Positions 1-8,051 of a stretch of 64,000 nt of DNA are shown piece by piece. The stretch's first letter is position 1. Each line of letters opens with the position of its first letter. The notes beneath the pieces were generated by a model, which saw only the letters and a list, made by a program, of their open reading frames with translations, was not told the origin of the DNA and ran no database searches. Both the position numbers and the translations under genes were made by a program. The DNA lies in the NCBI RefSeq assembly GCF_023700005.1, contig NZ_JAMLJK010000001.1, forward strand, positions 620,001 through 684,000, read 5' to 3'. Source of the DNA: Larsenimonas rhizosphaerae. Its GTDB lineage: Bacteria; Pseudomonadota; Gammaproteobacteria; Pseudomonadales; Halomonadaceae.

Positions 1-111
1 GATCTGGCGCGATACGGAGGAGACGGCCCGGTGAAAATGGCGCGCTGCCGCTGTAAAGCTGCCGGTGGCCGCGACCCGCTCGAAGGTACGTAATGCGTTG
101 AGATCCATCAT
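1..111 (-). CDS. LysR-family regulator, N-terminal fragment cut by the window edge
   Basis: Reading the minus strand from an ATG at 111 (or the adjacent ATG at 108) gives MMDLNALRTFERVAATGSFT, followed by AAARHFHRAVSSVSRQI up to the window edge. This is the start of a LysR-type winged helix-turn-helix: a DLNALRTFxxVAxxGSFTAAA recognition region and a paired-serine helix. Only about 37 residues are visible, so the effector domain cannot be judged. It diverges from the reductase gene starting at 214, the usual arrangement for a LysR protein controlling its neighbour. The 102-base gap between them should hold both promoters. Family assignment is secure; target and ligand are unknown. Confidence 0.75.
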   Translation of the reverse strand, partial: MMDLNALRTFERVAATGSFTAAARHFHRAVSSVSRQI

Positions 112-213
112 GTTGCGCCTGGTGCAATAATCATTTGCAGCATGTGCGATTTCGACAACAGGATGCAAGGGCCATACTCCCCCTCATCAATGAATGAGCA
201 CGGGAGCTTGAAC

Positions 214-1272
214 ATGCAGACAGGAGTCGCACTGGTCGTAGGTGCCACCGGCATTACCGGCGGTAATCTGGCCACGTATCTGGTCGCCAGTGGCTGGACG
301 GTATACGGGCTGTCGCGCACGCCGTCACAGCAGGCGGGGGTGATTCCGGTATCGGCGAATCTGCTTGATGCCGATGCCACGGCCAGGGCCCTCAAGGGGC
401 TGCCGGTCAGCCATGTGTTCTATTGCACCTGGACGCGGCGCGATACCGAGCAGGAAAACGTCGAGGCCAATGGCGCGATGATGAATAACCTGTTCTCCGC
501 GCTGGACCCGGAAAGGCTCGTGCATGCGGCGCTGGTCACCGGCACCAAGCAGTATCTGGGGTCCTTTGAAAGCTACGGCAGCGGCCGGGTTGAAACGCCG
601 TTTCGTGAATCGGCTCCGCGGGTCTCGGGGGAGAACTTCTACTACACCCTGGAAGACATCATGATCGAAGCCGCTGGCAGATACGGCTTTGCCTGGAACG
701 TGCACCGCCCGCATACCGTGATCGGCCATGCCCGCGGCAATGCGATGAACATGGGCACCACCCTGGCGGTGTACGCCTCGATCTGCAAGGCCACCGGCAA
801 GCCGTTTGTCTTCCCCGGTTCGCAGCTGCAGTGGAACGCGCTGACCGACATGACCGATGCGCTGCTGCTGGCTCGTCAGATGGAGTGGGCCGCGCTGACA
901 CCGGGCGCGCACAATCAGGCATTCAATACGGTCAATGGGGATACCTTCCGCTGGCGTCGCATGTGGCAGGAACTCGGTGAGTTCTTCGGCCTCGAGGTGG
1001 CAGATTGCCCCGAAACGCCGCAGCCGCTGGAAGAGCAGATGGCCGGTCTTGAGCCCGAATGGGAAAGGATTGCCGAGCAGCACGGTCTGGCCGAATCGGA
1101 CGTGACGAAGCTCGCCTCCTGGTGGCACACCGATGCTGACCTTGGCCGCGAGCAGGAGTGCGTGAACGATATCGTCAAATGCCGTGACTTCGGCTTTGAT
1201 GCGTTTCGTGAGACGCGGGCGGCCTTTTTCGACCTCTTCACCCGGCTGCGGGCGGAGAAGGTGATTCCGTAA
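214..1272 (+). CDS. PRISE-type short-chain reductase (NAD(P)-dependent)
   Basis: A 352-residue extended SDR. The nucleotide-binding GATGITGG motif lies at about residues 10-17 and an SRTP segment follows the second strand. A TGTKQYLG segment and a later ENFYYTLED segment resemble the modified active site of the PRISE group (progesterone 5-beta-reductase/iridoid synthase-like enzymes), which reduce enones with NADPH. The substrate here is unknown. I chose ATG 214 because GGGAG sits 7 bases upstream and the Rossmann strand begins at once; upstream in-frame starts at 142 and 190 lack this. The divergent LysR gene is its likely regulator. A terminator hairpin follows the stop. Confidence 0.85.
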   Translation: MQTGVALVVGATGITGGNLATYLVASGWTVYGLSRTPSQQAGVIPVSANLLDADATARALKGLPVSHVFYCTWTRRDTEQENVEANGAMMNNLFSALDPERLVHAALVTGTKQYLGSFESYGSGRVETPFRESAPRVSGENFYYTLEDIMIEAAGRYGFAWNVHRPHTVIGHARGNAMNMGTTLAVYASICKATGKPFVFPGSQLQWNALTDMTDALLLARQMEWAALTPGAHNQAFNTVNGDTFRWRRMWQELGEFFGLEVADCPETPQPLEEQMAGLEPEWERIAEQHGLAESDVTKLASWWHTDADLGREQECVNDIVKCRDFGFDAFRETRAAFFDLFTRLRAEKVIP

Positions 1273-1295
1273 TCGCCCACGGTTTTGCACTGAAC

Positions 1296-1328
1296 GGCCC
1301 GCCCATTGTCATGAGGGGCGGGCCTTTT
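1296..1328 (+). terminator. Rho-independent terminator after the PRISE reductase
   Basis: GGCCCGCCC (1296-1304) pairs with GGGCGGGCC (1316-1324), followed by TTTT. It also lies inside the out-of-frame 3' end of the convergent AraC gene. Confidence 0.7.
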
Positions 1329-2153
1329 CGTGGATGGTGCCCTGCTGACGTGGCGTGATCAGCTTCTGCCATCGGGCGGGGGTGATGCCGAAGGCGCGTT
1401 TGAAGGCGCGGCTCATGTGGCTTGATCGGCAAAGCCTGCACGAAAGGCGGCTTCGGACAGCGACGCCTGCTCGGCGATGAACTGCCGGGTATGGTCCAGC
1501 CGTCGCAGGGTGAGGTAGCGGTAGGGGCTGGTGCCAAACAGGGCGCGAAAATCCTTTGATAATGACCAGCGCTCCCGGTCGGCCAGGGTTTCCAGCAGTT
1601 CAAGGCTGACGTTGTCCTGCCAGTGGGCATCCAGATACTGGCGAACCCGCTCGGCAGCGGTGTGGTTGATCGACTGGCGCGTCCTGGGCGCTTTTGTATC
1701 ACCGGTGGCGTCCAGCGCCATGGCCAGATCGAACAGGCCATCCGTTTCTTCCAGCGCACAGGTGGCGTGCGTCATGTCACTCAACAGGGCCTGCACGGCG
1801 CGAACCAGCCGCGGATCGCGGGATAACCCACCTTCCAGGTAAGGCAGGGAGCGCCCGCCCAGAATGGATTGAATCAGCGCCGGGCGCACATACAGCATGC
1901 GGTACTGGAATCCTTGCTCATCGCCGGCATGGCCGTCGTGAAGCTCATCCGGATGTACCACAATCACCGTGCCCGGCACGCTGCTCAGGTGGGTCGAGCG
2001 GTAGTGAAAGCTTTGAATTCCCTGCAGGGTGATGCCGATGGCGTAGGTGTCGTGCCGATGCATGCTGTAGGCATGGCCCTGAAAGCGGGCTTCGATTCGT
2101 TCGATATGCGCCAGCGGCGATTGAACGCACCAGTCAGATCGTGTTGTGGTCAT
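1309..2153 (-). pseudogene. AraC-family regulator broken by a one-base frameshift
   Basis: The intact reading frame from 2153 encodes an N-terminal cupin-like AraC ligand domain (HRHDTYAIGITLQG near residue 33) and the first helix-turn-helix. It then stops at about 1413, just after AFRAGFADQ in the second helix-turn-helix. Adding one base near 1419-1424 restores a classic AraC tail (SHMSRAFKRAFGITPARWQ) and carries the frame to a stop at 1309, giving about 281 residues, the normal family size. The short product would lack the end of the second DNA-binding motif and is probably inactive. The gene lies 9 bases downstream of the LysE exporter, as its likely regulator. A sequencing error is the main alternative. 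Confidence 0.8.
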
Positions 2154-2162
2154 GGCTCGGGC

Positions 2163-2765
2163 CTATAGCACAGGAAGAATGACGTAATCGCACAGCATCA
2201 ACAGGGCCACGACGACCAGTAGCCCGGCCATGACGCTATTGCAGCGCCGAATGTACCTGGTCTCGGTGATGCGAGCGCCGATTCCCTTGCCTGCCGCAAG
2301 GTAAAGGGCGGGGGCACCCCCACCGCCCAGTGAGATGGCCAGTGACCAGAGTACCAGCGAGGTATCGGTAATGCCTCGTCCCGGAAACATGACCGTGGTG
2401 ATCGGGACAACCAGCAGGGTGTTCTTGGGGTTCAACAGTTGCATGAGGAGCCCGTCTCGGAACCCGAGCGCTCGTGGGGCCGGATGCTCTTTCACGGTAT
2501 CGGGCGGTGTGGCCCTGAATACCGTCCATGCCAGGTAAAGAATATATGCACTTCCGGCCAGGGCAATCCAGGGCATCAGCCCCTGAACGATGAGCTGCTG
2601 CCCGGCGTAGCCGATGACGGCAAACCAGCAGAATATGGCCAGCGCCACCCCTGCGAAAAATCCCCATACCTCCTTGAAGCGTGAGGTCAGCCCTGCATTC
2701 AGACCCAGCAGGTTAACCGGCCCGGGGGTGTACATCACCGTCAATGCGTACAGTACGATCTCCAT
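2163..2765 (-). CDS. LysE/RhtB-family amino-acid exporter
   Basis: A 200-residue integral membrane protein of the LysE/RhtB/LeuE exporter family. The N-terminus reads ALTVMYTPGPVNLLGLNAGL, matching the family's TPGPN signature, and about six hydrophobic helices follow. LLNPKNTLL in the middle is the second family hallmark. Such proteins export amino acids or their analogues by proton antiport. Start ATG 2765 has GAGG seven bases upstream; the ATG at 2777 and longer starts do not. It is the first gene of a two-gene minus-strand unit with the damaged AraC regulator. The substrate cannot be read from sequence. Confidence 0.85.
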   Translation of the reverse strand: MEIVLYALTVMYTPGPVNLLGLNAGLTSRFKEVWGFFAGVALAIFCWFAVIGYAGQQLIVQGLMPWIALAGSAYILYLAWTVFRATPPDTVKEHPAPRALGFRDGLLMQLLNPKNTLLVVPITTVMFPGRGITDTSLVLWSLAISLGGGGAPALYLAAGKGIGARITETRYIRRCNSVMAGLLVVVALLMLCDYVILPVL

Positions 2766-3036
2766 GCCCGACCTCATCCGGTAGTTGTCATCAGCAGGCA
2801 GGGTAAGGCGGCAAGAGGGAAGGCGTCTTGAACGATCCTGCCGCGCGTTGGGGGCGGCCGGGTGCGTAAGCGCACCCCATGATGTGTGGAAACGACGCGT
2901 ATTGTGTTGAACACCGTCCTTTTTCACGTATCAGGAAATAATCGAGGCCGGGTACACTGGCCTGCGGGCATGTGCCGGACATGGCCTGGCAGCAGCCTGC
3001 TCAAGTCGTCGATTATTTTTCAGAAAGGGGAGCGCA

Positions 3037-3261
3037 ATGCCCAGCATCGATATCTCGCTGTCCCTGTCAGTGGAGCAATGCCGGGAGTATTACGCCGGTG
3101 AAGCGCAGGTGGTGCATGCCCGCAGCATGGATGGGCGACGGGTACAGTTTCCCGCGCGGGCGCTGCATCGGGTGGTGGGGCCGCAGGGGGTACATGGCAT
3201 CTACCGGCTGACCTTCAATCCGTCAGGCCGGTTTGAATCCCTGATACGGGTAGCGGGATAA
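3037..3261 (+). CDS. DUF2835 family protein
   Basis: A 74-residue soluble protein with the DUF2835 pattern: an MPSIDISLSLS opening, a Tyr-Tyr-x-Gly segment, RSMDGRRVQFPARAL and a GVHGIYRLTF core. The family is widespread in marine gammaproteobacteria and has no assigned function. A strong Shine-Dalgarno (AAAGGGGAG) precedes the ATG. The stop lies six bases from the convergent stop of the diguanylate cyclase gene, with no visible terminator between. Confidence 0.8.
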   Translation: MPSIDISLSLSVEQCREYYAGEAQVVHARSMDGRRVQFPARALHRVVGPQGVHGIYRLTFNPSGRFESLIRVAG

Positions 3262-3267
3262 GCCGGA

Positions 3268-4350
3268 TTACGTGGCGGCGCCGCCTCGGGATGCGCCGCG
3301 AGCCACCGGGGAAGGGTACGTGGAGGTGAGGGCGGGGCCACTGGCATCCACAACCCGGTTACGGCCGGCCTGCTTGGCGTCGTACATGCGCATGTCCGCC
3401 GTACGCAGAATGTCATCCAGGGCACGTCCGTCATCGGGCCACATGGCAATGCCAATGCTCAGGGTGGATTCCAGCGGGCCCTTGCCTGTCATGATGCAGG
3501 GCGATGCCTGGTGCGCACGTATGGCTTCGGCGATCTGTCGGGCATTCAGGGCATGCGTATCAAACAGCAGCAGGCAGAATTCTTCGCCGCCGATACGAAA
3601 GGCCCGGTCATTATCAAACAGGTGTTCCTGGATGCGCGAGGCGGTGGTGACCAGTACCTGGTCTCCCACGTCGTGGCCATGGCGGTCATTGATGCGCTTG
3701 AAATGATCGATATCCATGACCAGCAGGGCAAACCCGGAGCCCGAGGCATCATGAATATCGCATGCGCGGTCAAAGGCCTGTGCCAGATGACGACGATTGT
3801 AGAGGCCTGTCAACGGGTCGTGCCAGGCGTCATGCTGAAGCTGATCGATGGTTCTGACACGGCGGGTTTCGTACAGATGGCTCAGTGCCCAGCTCACAGC
3901 CGCGGAGCCCGTCAGGTTGGCAAGGCTGCCGTAGTGGTAATCACTGTTGTCGATCCACAGGAAAAGGCCCAGCCCGGCAGTGACGGACAGCGCCGTGACC
4001 AGGGCGCCGGTGCGCTTGCCCAGCAGGAGATAGGACGTGAGCGGAAACAGGATGATCCAGACACCGCCCCCGGTCTGAAAGCGGGTAAGGTAAAAGGCGT
4101 CCAGTGTCACGGTCACGAATAACAGGACATAGCCCAGCGCCCACCGATGCAGGTGAGCGGTTTGCCTGAGACAGGCCAGAAAGGCCAGACAGTAACCCAG
4201 CATCACCAGATTGATGATGACCATCTGCCATAGCTGCCTGTCTGCATGAAAAAATATGGCAACGACATCGATCAGAATGGTGATCACCAGCAATCCCTGA
4301 ATGACGTGTCTTTGATGAATTCCATCGTTCAACCCACGTACCTTGTCCAT
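3268..4350 (-). CDS. Membrane-anchored diguanylate cyclase (GGDEF domain)
   Basis: About 360 residues: an N-terminal membrane sensor of five to six helices (roughly residues 15-175 from this start) followed by a GGDEF domain that opens with DPLTGLYNRRHL. The signature is RIGGEEF, an active GG(E/D)EF variant, and the metal Asp is present in LLVMDIDHFKRIND. The product should convert two GTP into c-di-GMP at the membrane. The four residues at the usual I-site position are FDND, not RxxD, so classical product inhibition is unlikely. I prefer ATG 4350 because a purine-rich GGAAGGCAGG precedes it. A GTG at 4419 would add 23 residues but has no ribosome site. The ligand is unknown. Confidence 0.85.
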   Translation of the reverse strand: MDKVRGLNDGIHQRHVIQGLLVITILIDVVAIFFHADRQLWQMVIINLVMLGYCLAFLACLRQTAHLHRWALGYVLLFVTVTLDAFYLTRFQTGGGVWIILFPLTSYLLLGKRTGALVTALSVTAGLGLFLWIDNSDYHYGSLANLTGSAAVSWALSHLYETRRVRTIDQLQHDAWHDPLTGLYNRRHLAQAFDRACDIHDASGSGFALLVMDIDHFKRINDRHGHDVGDQVLVTTASRIQEHLFDNDRAFRIGGEEFCLLLFDTHALNARQIAEAIRAHQASPCIMTGKGPLESTLSIGIAMWPDDGRALDDILRTADMRMYDAKQAGRNRVVDASGPALTSTYPSPVARGASRGGAAT

Positions 4351-4538
4351 CCAGCCTGCCTTCCCGAAAGGGTAATACCGCGTGTCCTCAACGTGCTGCG
4401 GTGTGTGTAAATAATGCACGTTAAATAGTGACTTCAGGACACCTTAAATTACACTTCTTTACGAGAGGTTGTAAGTCTGCATTGTGCCGAGCCGCACTTT
4501 TGGCGCGTGTTATTGCATAAAAAGGAATGACAGAGCGA

Positions 4539-4563
4539 ACTCGATAACCCAGGGCTATCGAGT
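4539..4563. terminator. Inverted repeat downstream of rarD, possible terminator
   Basis: A perfect 8-bp inverted repeat, ACTCGATA (4539-4546) and TATCGAGT (4556-4563), with a 9-base loop. It sits just beyond the rarD stop on the minus strand. On that strand a short T-run follows only after about 15 bases, so it is a weak terminator or an operator for the diguanylate cyclase. Confidence 0.4.
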
Positions 4564-4587
4564 CCGTGAGTGTGATAGAGGCATCAC

Positions 4588-5505
4588 CTATTGGGCGGGG
4601 GCCTTTCGTCCTGAAGGACGGCTGGCATAGAGCATATCAAGGGTATAAAGCATCAGCCCGGCCCAGATGAAGGCAAAGGTGATGGCATTGTCGTGAGTAA
4701 AGGCTTCACCGAAAATCAGTACGCCGGTAAGCAGTTGAAGGGTCGGCGTGATGTACTGAATCAACCCCAGAGTGCTGAGTTTCAGCCGATGCGCGGCCAT
4801 GGTAAACAGAACCAGCGGGATGATGGTTACCAGGCCGCAGCCGATCAGCAGGGTGTCGGTCAGGCGGTCCTGCAGCAGAAAGGCGGCATCTCCCTGCTGG
4901 TACAGGTAGCCCAGCCACATAAGGGCAAAGGGCAGAAGCAGCATGGTTTCGATATAAAGCCCGGTGATACTGCCCACGTCGAGTTTCTTGCGCAGCATGC
5001 CATAAAGGCCAAAGCTGGCTGCAAGCATCAGCGAAATCCACGGCACCTTCCCGAAGCCGATGATCATGATCATGACCCCCACGGCTGCCAGCAAAATGGC
5101 AACGATCTGCATCGGCCTCAGGCGTTCCTTGAAAAACACCAGCCCGAGTATCACGTTCAGCAGTGGGTTGATGTAATACCCAAGGCTGGTTTGCACGATA
5201 TGTTGATGGGTGACGCCCCAGATGAAGGTGCCCCAGTTGCAGCTGATCAGCAGGGCAGTGACCGCCAGTGTCAGGACCAGTTGCCGTTGACCGAGGGCCT
5301 CGCGCACCGGCCCCATCCGTCCGGTCACGACAATGAACAGGGTCAGCAGGGCGGCGGCCCAGATCATGCGCTGCAGCAGGATTTCCCACGCGGAGACGCC
5401 ACTGCCGATCAGGTGAAAATAAAGCGGCAGGGCGCCCCACAGTAAAAAGCAGCTGAAGCCGGCGGTCAGCCCGGCCAGTGGTCTGGAGGGGGAGGAATGA
5501 GGCAT
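4588..5505 (-). CDS. rarD: RarD, EamA-family transporter
   Basis: A 305-residue membrane protein with about ten hydrophobic helices in two EamA halves. The opening AGFSCFLLWGALPLYFHLIG and the central CNWGTFIWGVTHQHIVQTSLGYYINPL are characteristic of RarD, a drug/metabolite-superfamily transporter linked by name to chloramphenicol sensitivity. The true substrate is unsettled. The start ATG at 5505 has only a weak upstream purine stretch. It stands alone on the minus strand, with the envelope cassette 117 bases upstream. Confidence 0.88.
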   Translation of the reverse strand: MPHSSPSRPLAGLTAGFSCFLLWGALPLYFHLIGSGVSAWEILLQRMIWAAALLTLFIVVTGRMGPVREALGQRQLVLTLAVTALLISCNWGTFIWGVTHQHIVQTSLGYYINPLLNVILGLVFFKERLRPMQIVAILLAAVGVMIMIIGFGKVPWISLMLAASFGLYGMLRKKLDVGSITGLYIETMLLLPFALMWLGYLYQQGDAAFLLQDRLTDTLLIGCGLVTIIPLVLFTMAAHRLKLSTLGLIQYITPTLQLLTGVLIFGEAFTHDNAITFAFIWAGLMLYTLDMLYASRPSGRKAPAQ

Positions 5506-5622
5506 TGGTGCATCCGAAATGTCGGTCAGGCCCTGGCGCCCATGTGCACATCGTCAGGGGTGGAGTGCTGACAGCGTAGCCTAAATGACGGGCCGGGAGG
5601 CATTACCGGCCGGCTGGCTCAC

Positions 5623-6468
5623 TCAGGGAAGGTCAATCAGCAGCATGGGCGTGCCCCATCCTGCAAGAGACGCATTGTTGTGGGTGAAATAGTCGTGCCA
5701 GAAGTCTTCGAGCGCGTCCATGGTGGTTTGGCTTCGGTATGCTTTTGCATTGTCGGCTACCAGACCTGCACCCATCACGTACACTTTGGCTCCGCCCCAG
5801 TCGCTTTCAATACCGGATGCCTTCAGCTTCTCAAGCTCTTCTTCCGGTGTGATTCTCTTGACCTGGCCTCGATGATAGAAACTTGTGATGTCAGAGTTCT
5901 CGAGCATGTCGGAAAAAAGAAGTACTACCTTTTCATTGGCATCACTGCGTGCGACCAGACGGCCAAGTATCGATAGGTTGCCGATCAGTTCGGTTTTGGG
6001 AATGTCGGTGGCCCCGTCCCCAAAGTTATCCGTGATAGCTGCTGCGAGTCGTTTTTTGACAAAACCGGCCTGGCGATAAAGGCAAGTATCAAACTTGCTC
6101 AGCGAGCGTTTGGAAATGGCGTAACGCTGGGATTCAGTCACTGCTGGATCGATCCGCCCTTCAAACGGCTGAGTGGTGTAATGATTGTCGATATAGGCGC
6201 CAAACTTGAGCACGTGAAGCTCGTCACCAGGGCCGATAAACCTGATTGCCTTGCGTGCAAATGCCTGTTTTAAAGGCTTATCGGCGTGCACGGTTTCGTC
6301 GATAATGACAAAAAGGGAACGTTCCGATGGAGAGATCGGTGGGGCATCTGCACCGAGGGTGCCATAACAACTCGGGATGTCATTTCGCGCCTGCGCCTCA
6401 ACGGCAATGAGGCTTGTGGTCAATATCAGCATTGATAACGCAGTGCCCAGTCGCCAGCCTGAGGTCAT
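5623..6468 (-). CDS. Exported von Willebrand A-like protein, last gene of the envelope cassette
   Basis: A 281-residue protein with an N-terminal signal peptide (hydrophobic residues 8-22, cleavage possible near VEAQA). Residues 51-60 (SLFVIIDETV) and 181-192 (VVLLFSDMLENS) look like the first and a later strand of a von Willebrand A fold. The metal-site motif is DETVH instead of DxSxS, so metal binding may be lost. Cysteines at 34 and 129 could form a periplasmic disulfide. The ATG overlaps the stop of the upstream membrane-protein gene (ATGA), implying translational coupling. I do not recognise a named family. vWA domains usually mediate protein-protein contact, so a periplasmic adaptor role is an inference. 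Confidence 0.7.
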   Translation of the reverse strand: MTSGWRLGTALSMLILTTSLIAVEAQARNDIPSCYGTLGADAPPISPSERSLFVIIDETVHADKPLKQAFARKAIRFIGPGDELHVLKFGAYIDNHYTTQPFEGRIDPAVTESQRYAISKRSLSKFDTCLYRQAGFVKKRLAAAITDNFGDGATDIPKTELIGNLSILGRLVARSDANEKVVLLFSDMLENSDITSFYHRGQVKRITPEEELEKLKASGIESDWGGAKVYVMGAGLVADNAKAYRSQTTMDALEDFWHDYFTHNNASLAGWGTPMLLIDLP

Positions 6469-8021
6469 GATGTTTCTCCGTCATCCAGGCCCATTTCACG
6501 TCGCAGTCGAGCTTCGTAGGCATCGTCGTCTTCCTGCTGGCGGGACACCTTCAGGGCTTTGGCCTCGGCATCCTTACGAGCCCGTTCAGCTTCAAGGCGA
6601 CGGCGAATCTTCTCCCGACGCTCATTATCACCGTCATCCTTTGTAGGGGCAGCAACTTCCGATGCTTCATGCTGAGGGGCATCCGGTGTTGCTGAGCCGG
6701 TGTCGGTCTGTAGCCTGGCGCGCCGTTGTTGGCCATGGTGATAGCGCTCGCGAGCAGTCAGGGCTTCCTCTTCCTTTTCTTCAGCGTAGGCCTGAAAAGT
6801 GCGTTTGCTGGCCTCCAGAAGGAGTTGGGTGCTTTCACCATCGATATTATGTTTCTGGGCCTTTTTCAGCATTTTCTGTTGCAGGCTTGATAGGTGCTTC
6901 TGCGCGATGTGTCCGACCTTGTTGCGCTGGCGCTCATGATAGGCAGTAAATTCTTCCTTGCTTCGAAAGCGGCCAATGTAGCTGCGGGCATTGGCTGATT
7001 CCTTGCCGGCAAAGCCGGTAAAGAAGCCGAGCATGATGCCCATGATCTGCAGAAAGACAAAAATACAGGCCAGCACAATGAAGGTGCCCCATCCGCCTTT
7101 ACGCTGGTGATCTACCATGCTCTGCTGGGCCTGCTGATCGGCGGCCTGCTGAATATCTGAAAGCTCATCGGGCAGCGCGGTATTGCTGTAGGGATCTTCA
7201 TAGCCACCCGTATTTGAGGAGGCTGACATCTGTTGGCTGGAAAGCATTTCGTCCAGTGCCTGGCCGCGCACATAGGTTGCTCCAATTGCGATGGCAACGA
7301 TGAAAACGGCGGTAATGATGGTAATAACCCAACTGGAAGATACCGTACCGTTGGTATCCAATCGGTTGATCAATTGCTGATGGTTGGGTGCACTGTCGTC
7401 GGCATCGTTATTATCCAGGCTGATTTTAAGGTCTGGAATCAATGCCTGGGTACGGTTGGCTGACCAGGCATTGGCTTTGCTGATCAATCGATTACGGTGG
7501 AGTTCGTGGCCGGTCTTGTGCGTGAGATAAACCAGCAGTGTAGAGATAAGAAAGGCAATACCGATGGCGCCCTGTTGCTGAAGGGCTTCACTGGCCCCTG
7601 GGATGGTCCATCCGGCCAGTACGTAGGAAAATCCCATGGCCTCGACAAAAACCATGGCAATGATCAACAGCCAGCCCACCATGGGTAAATTGCGGCGGCC
7701 GGTTTCCTGTACCTTGTTTAAATACCGCTGACACTTGATGAAAAATCCAGGACTGGCCTTTTCGCGGTCCTCCAGATGCTGAATAAAATGGCTGCAAAGA
7801 TCGGTTTCACTACTGAACCACTTTTTCTCACTGTCGTAAGAGCGGCTGTTTCTGGCCAGTGACGCGACCTTGCCAACCAACGGGACAGCGCACCAGATAC
7901 GCAGCCAGAAAAAGCTGACCTGATCCCAGTAATGCCGGATCAACAGCGTTGTGACGATCAGCACGGCCAGCGCGCCAAGAATAATACGGTAGCTGTTGAT
8001 CATTGAAAGCAGCTCGTTCAT
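6465..8021 (-). CDS. Five-helix membrane protein with long charged C-terminal tail
   Basis: 518 residues, no family recognised. Hydrophobic helices fall at about 11-28, 112-138, 151-167, 231-251 and 310-336. A polar loop (about 252-308, rich in Gln, Ser and Asp) separates the last two. After residue 340 the protein is strongly charged and Ala/Glu/Arg/Gln-rich (for example RRRLEAERARKDAEAKALK), probably a cytoplasmic coiled coil of about 180 residues. It lies 30 bases after the OmpA-lipoprotein gene and overlaps the vWA-like gene by four bases. The set could link peptidoglycan-bound outer membrane to the inner membrane; that is inferred from domain content only. Confidence 0.75.
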   Translation of the reverse strand: MNELLSMINSYRIILGALAVLIVTTLLIRHYWDQVSFFWLRIWCAVPLVGKVASLARNSRSYDSEKKWFSSETDLCSHFIQHLEDREKASPGFFIKCQRYLNKVQETGRRNLPMVGWLLIIAMVFVEAMGFSYVLAGWTIPGASEALQQQGAIGIAFLISTLLVYLTHKTGHELHRNRLISKANAWSANRTQALIPDLKISLDNNDADDSAPNHQQLINRLDTNGTVSSSWVITIITAVFIVAIAIGATYVRGQALDEMLSSQQMSASSNTGGYEDPYSNTALPDELSDIQQAADQQAQQSMVDHQRKGGWGTFIVLACIFVFLQIMGIMLGFFTGFAGKESANARSYIGRFRSKEEFTAYHERQRNKVGHIAQKHLSSLQQKMLKKAQKHNIDGESTQLLLEASKRTFQAYAEEKEEEALTARERYHHGQQRRARLQTDTGSATPDAPQHEASEVAAPTKDDGDNERREKIRRRLEAERARKDAEAKALKVSRQQEDDDAYEARLRREMGLDDGETS

Positions 8022-8051
8022 TTCATGCCCTTGTTTGAGTTCGGATTAAAA

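Noticed and set aside
325-1290. A 321-codon open frame on the minus strand across the PRISE reductase
   Set aside because: It is the GC-driven shadow of a gene with clear family motifs; its product has Arg/His/Gly-rich composition and no recognisable domain.
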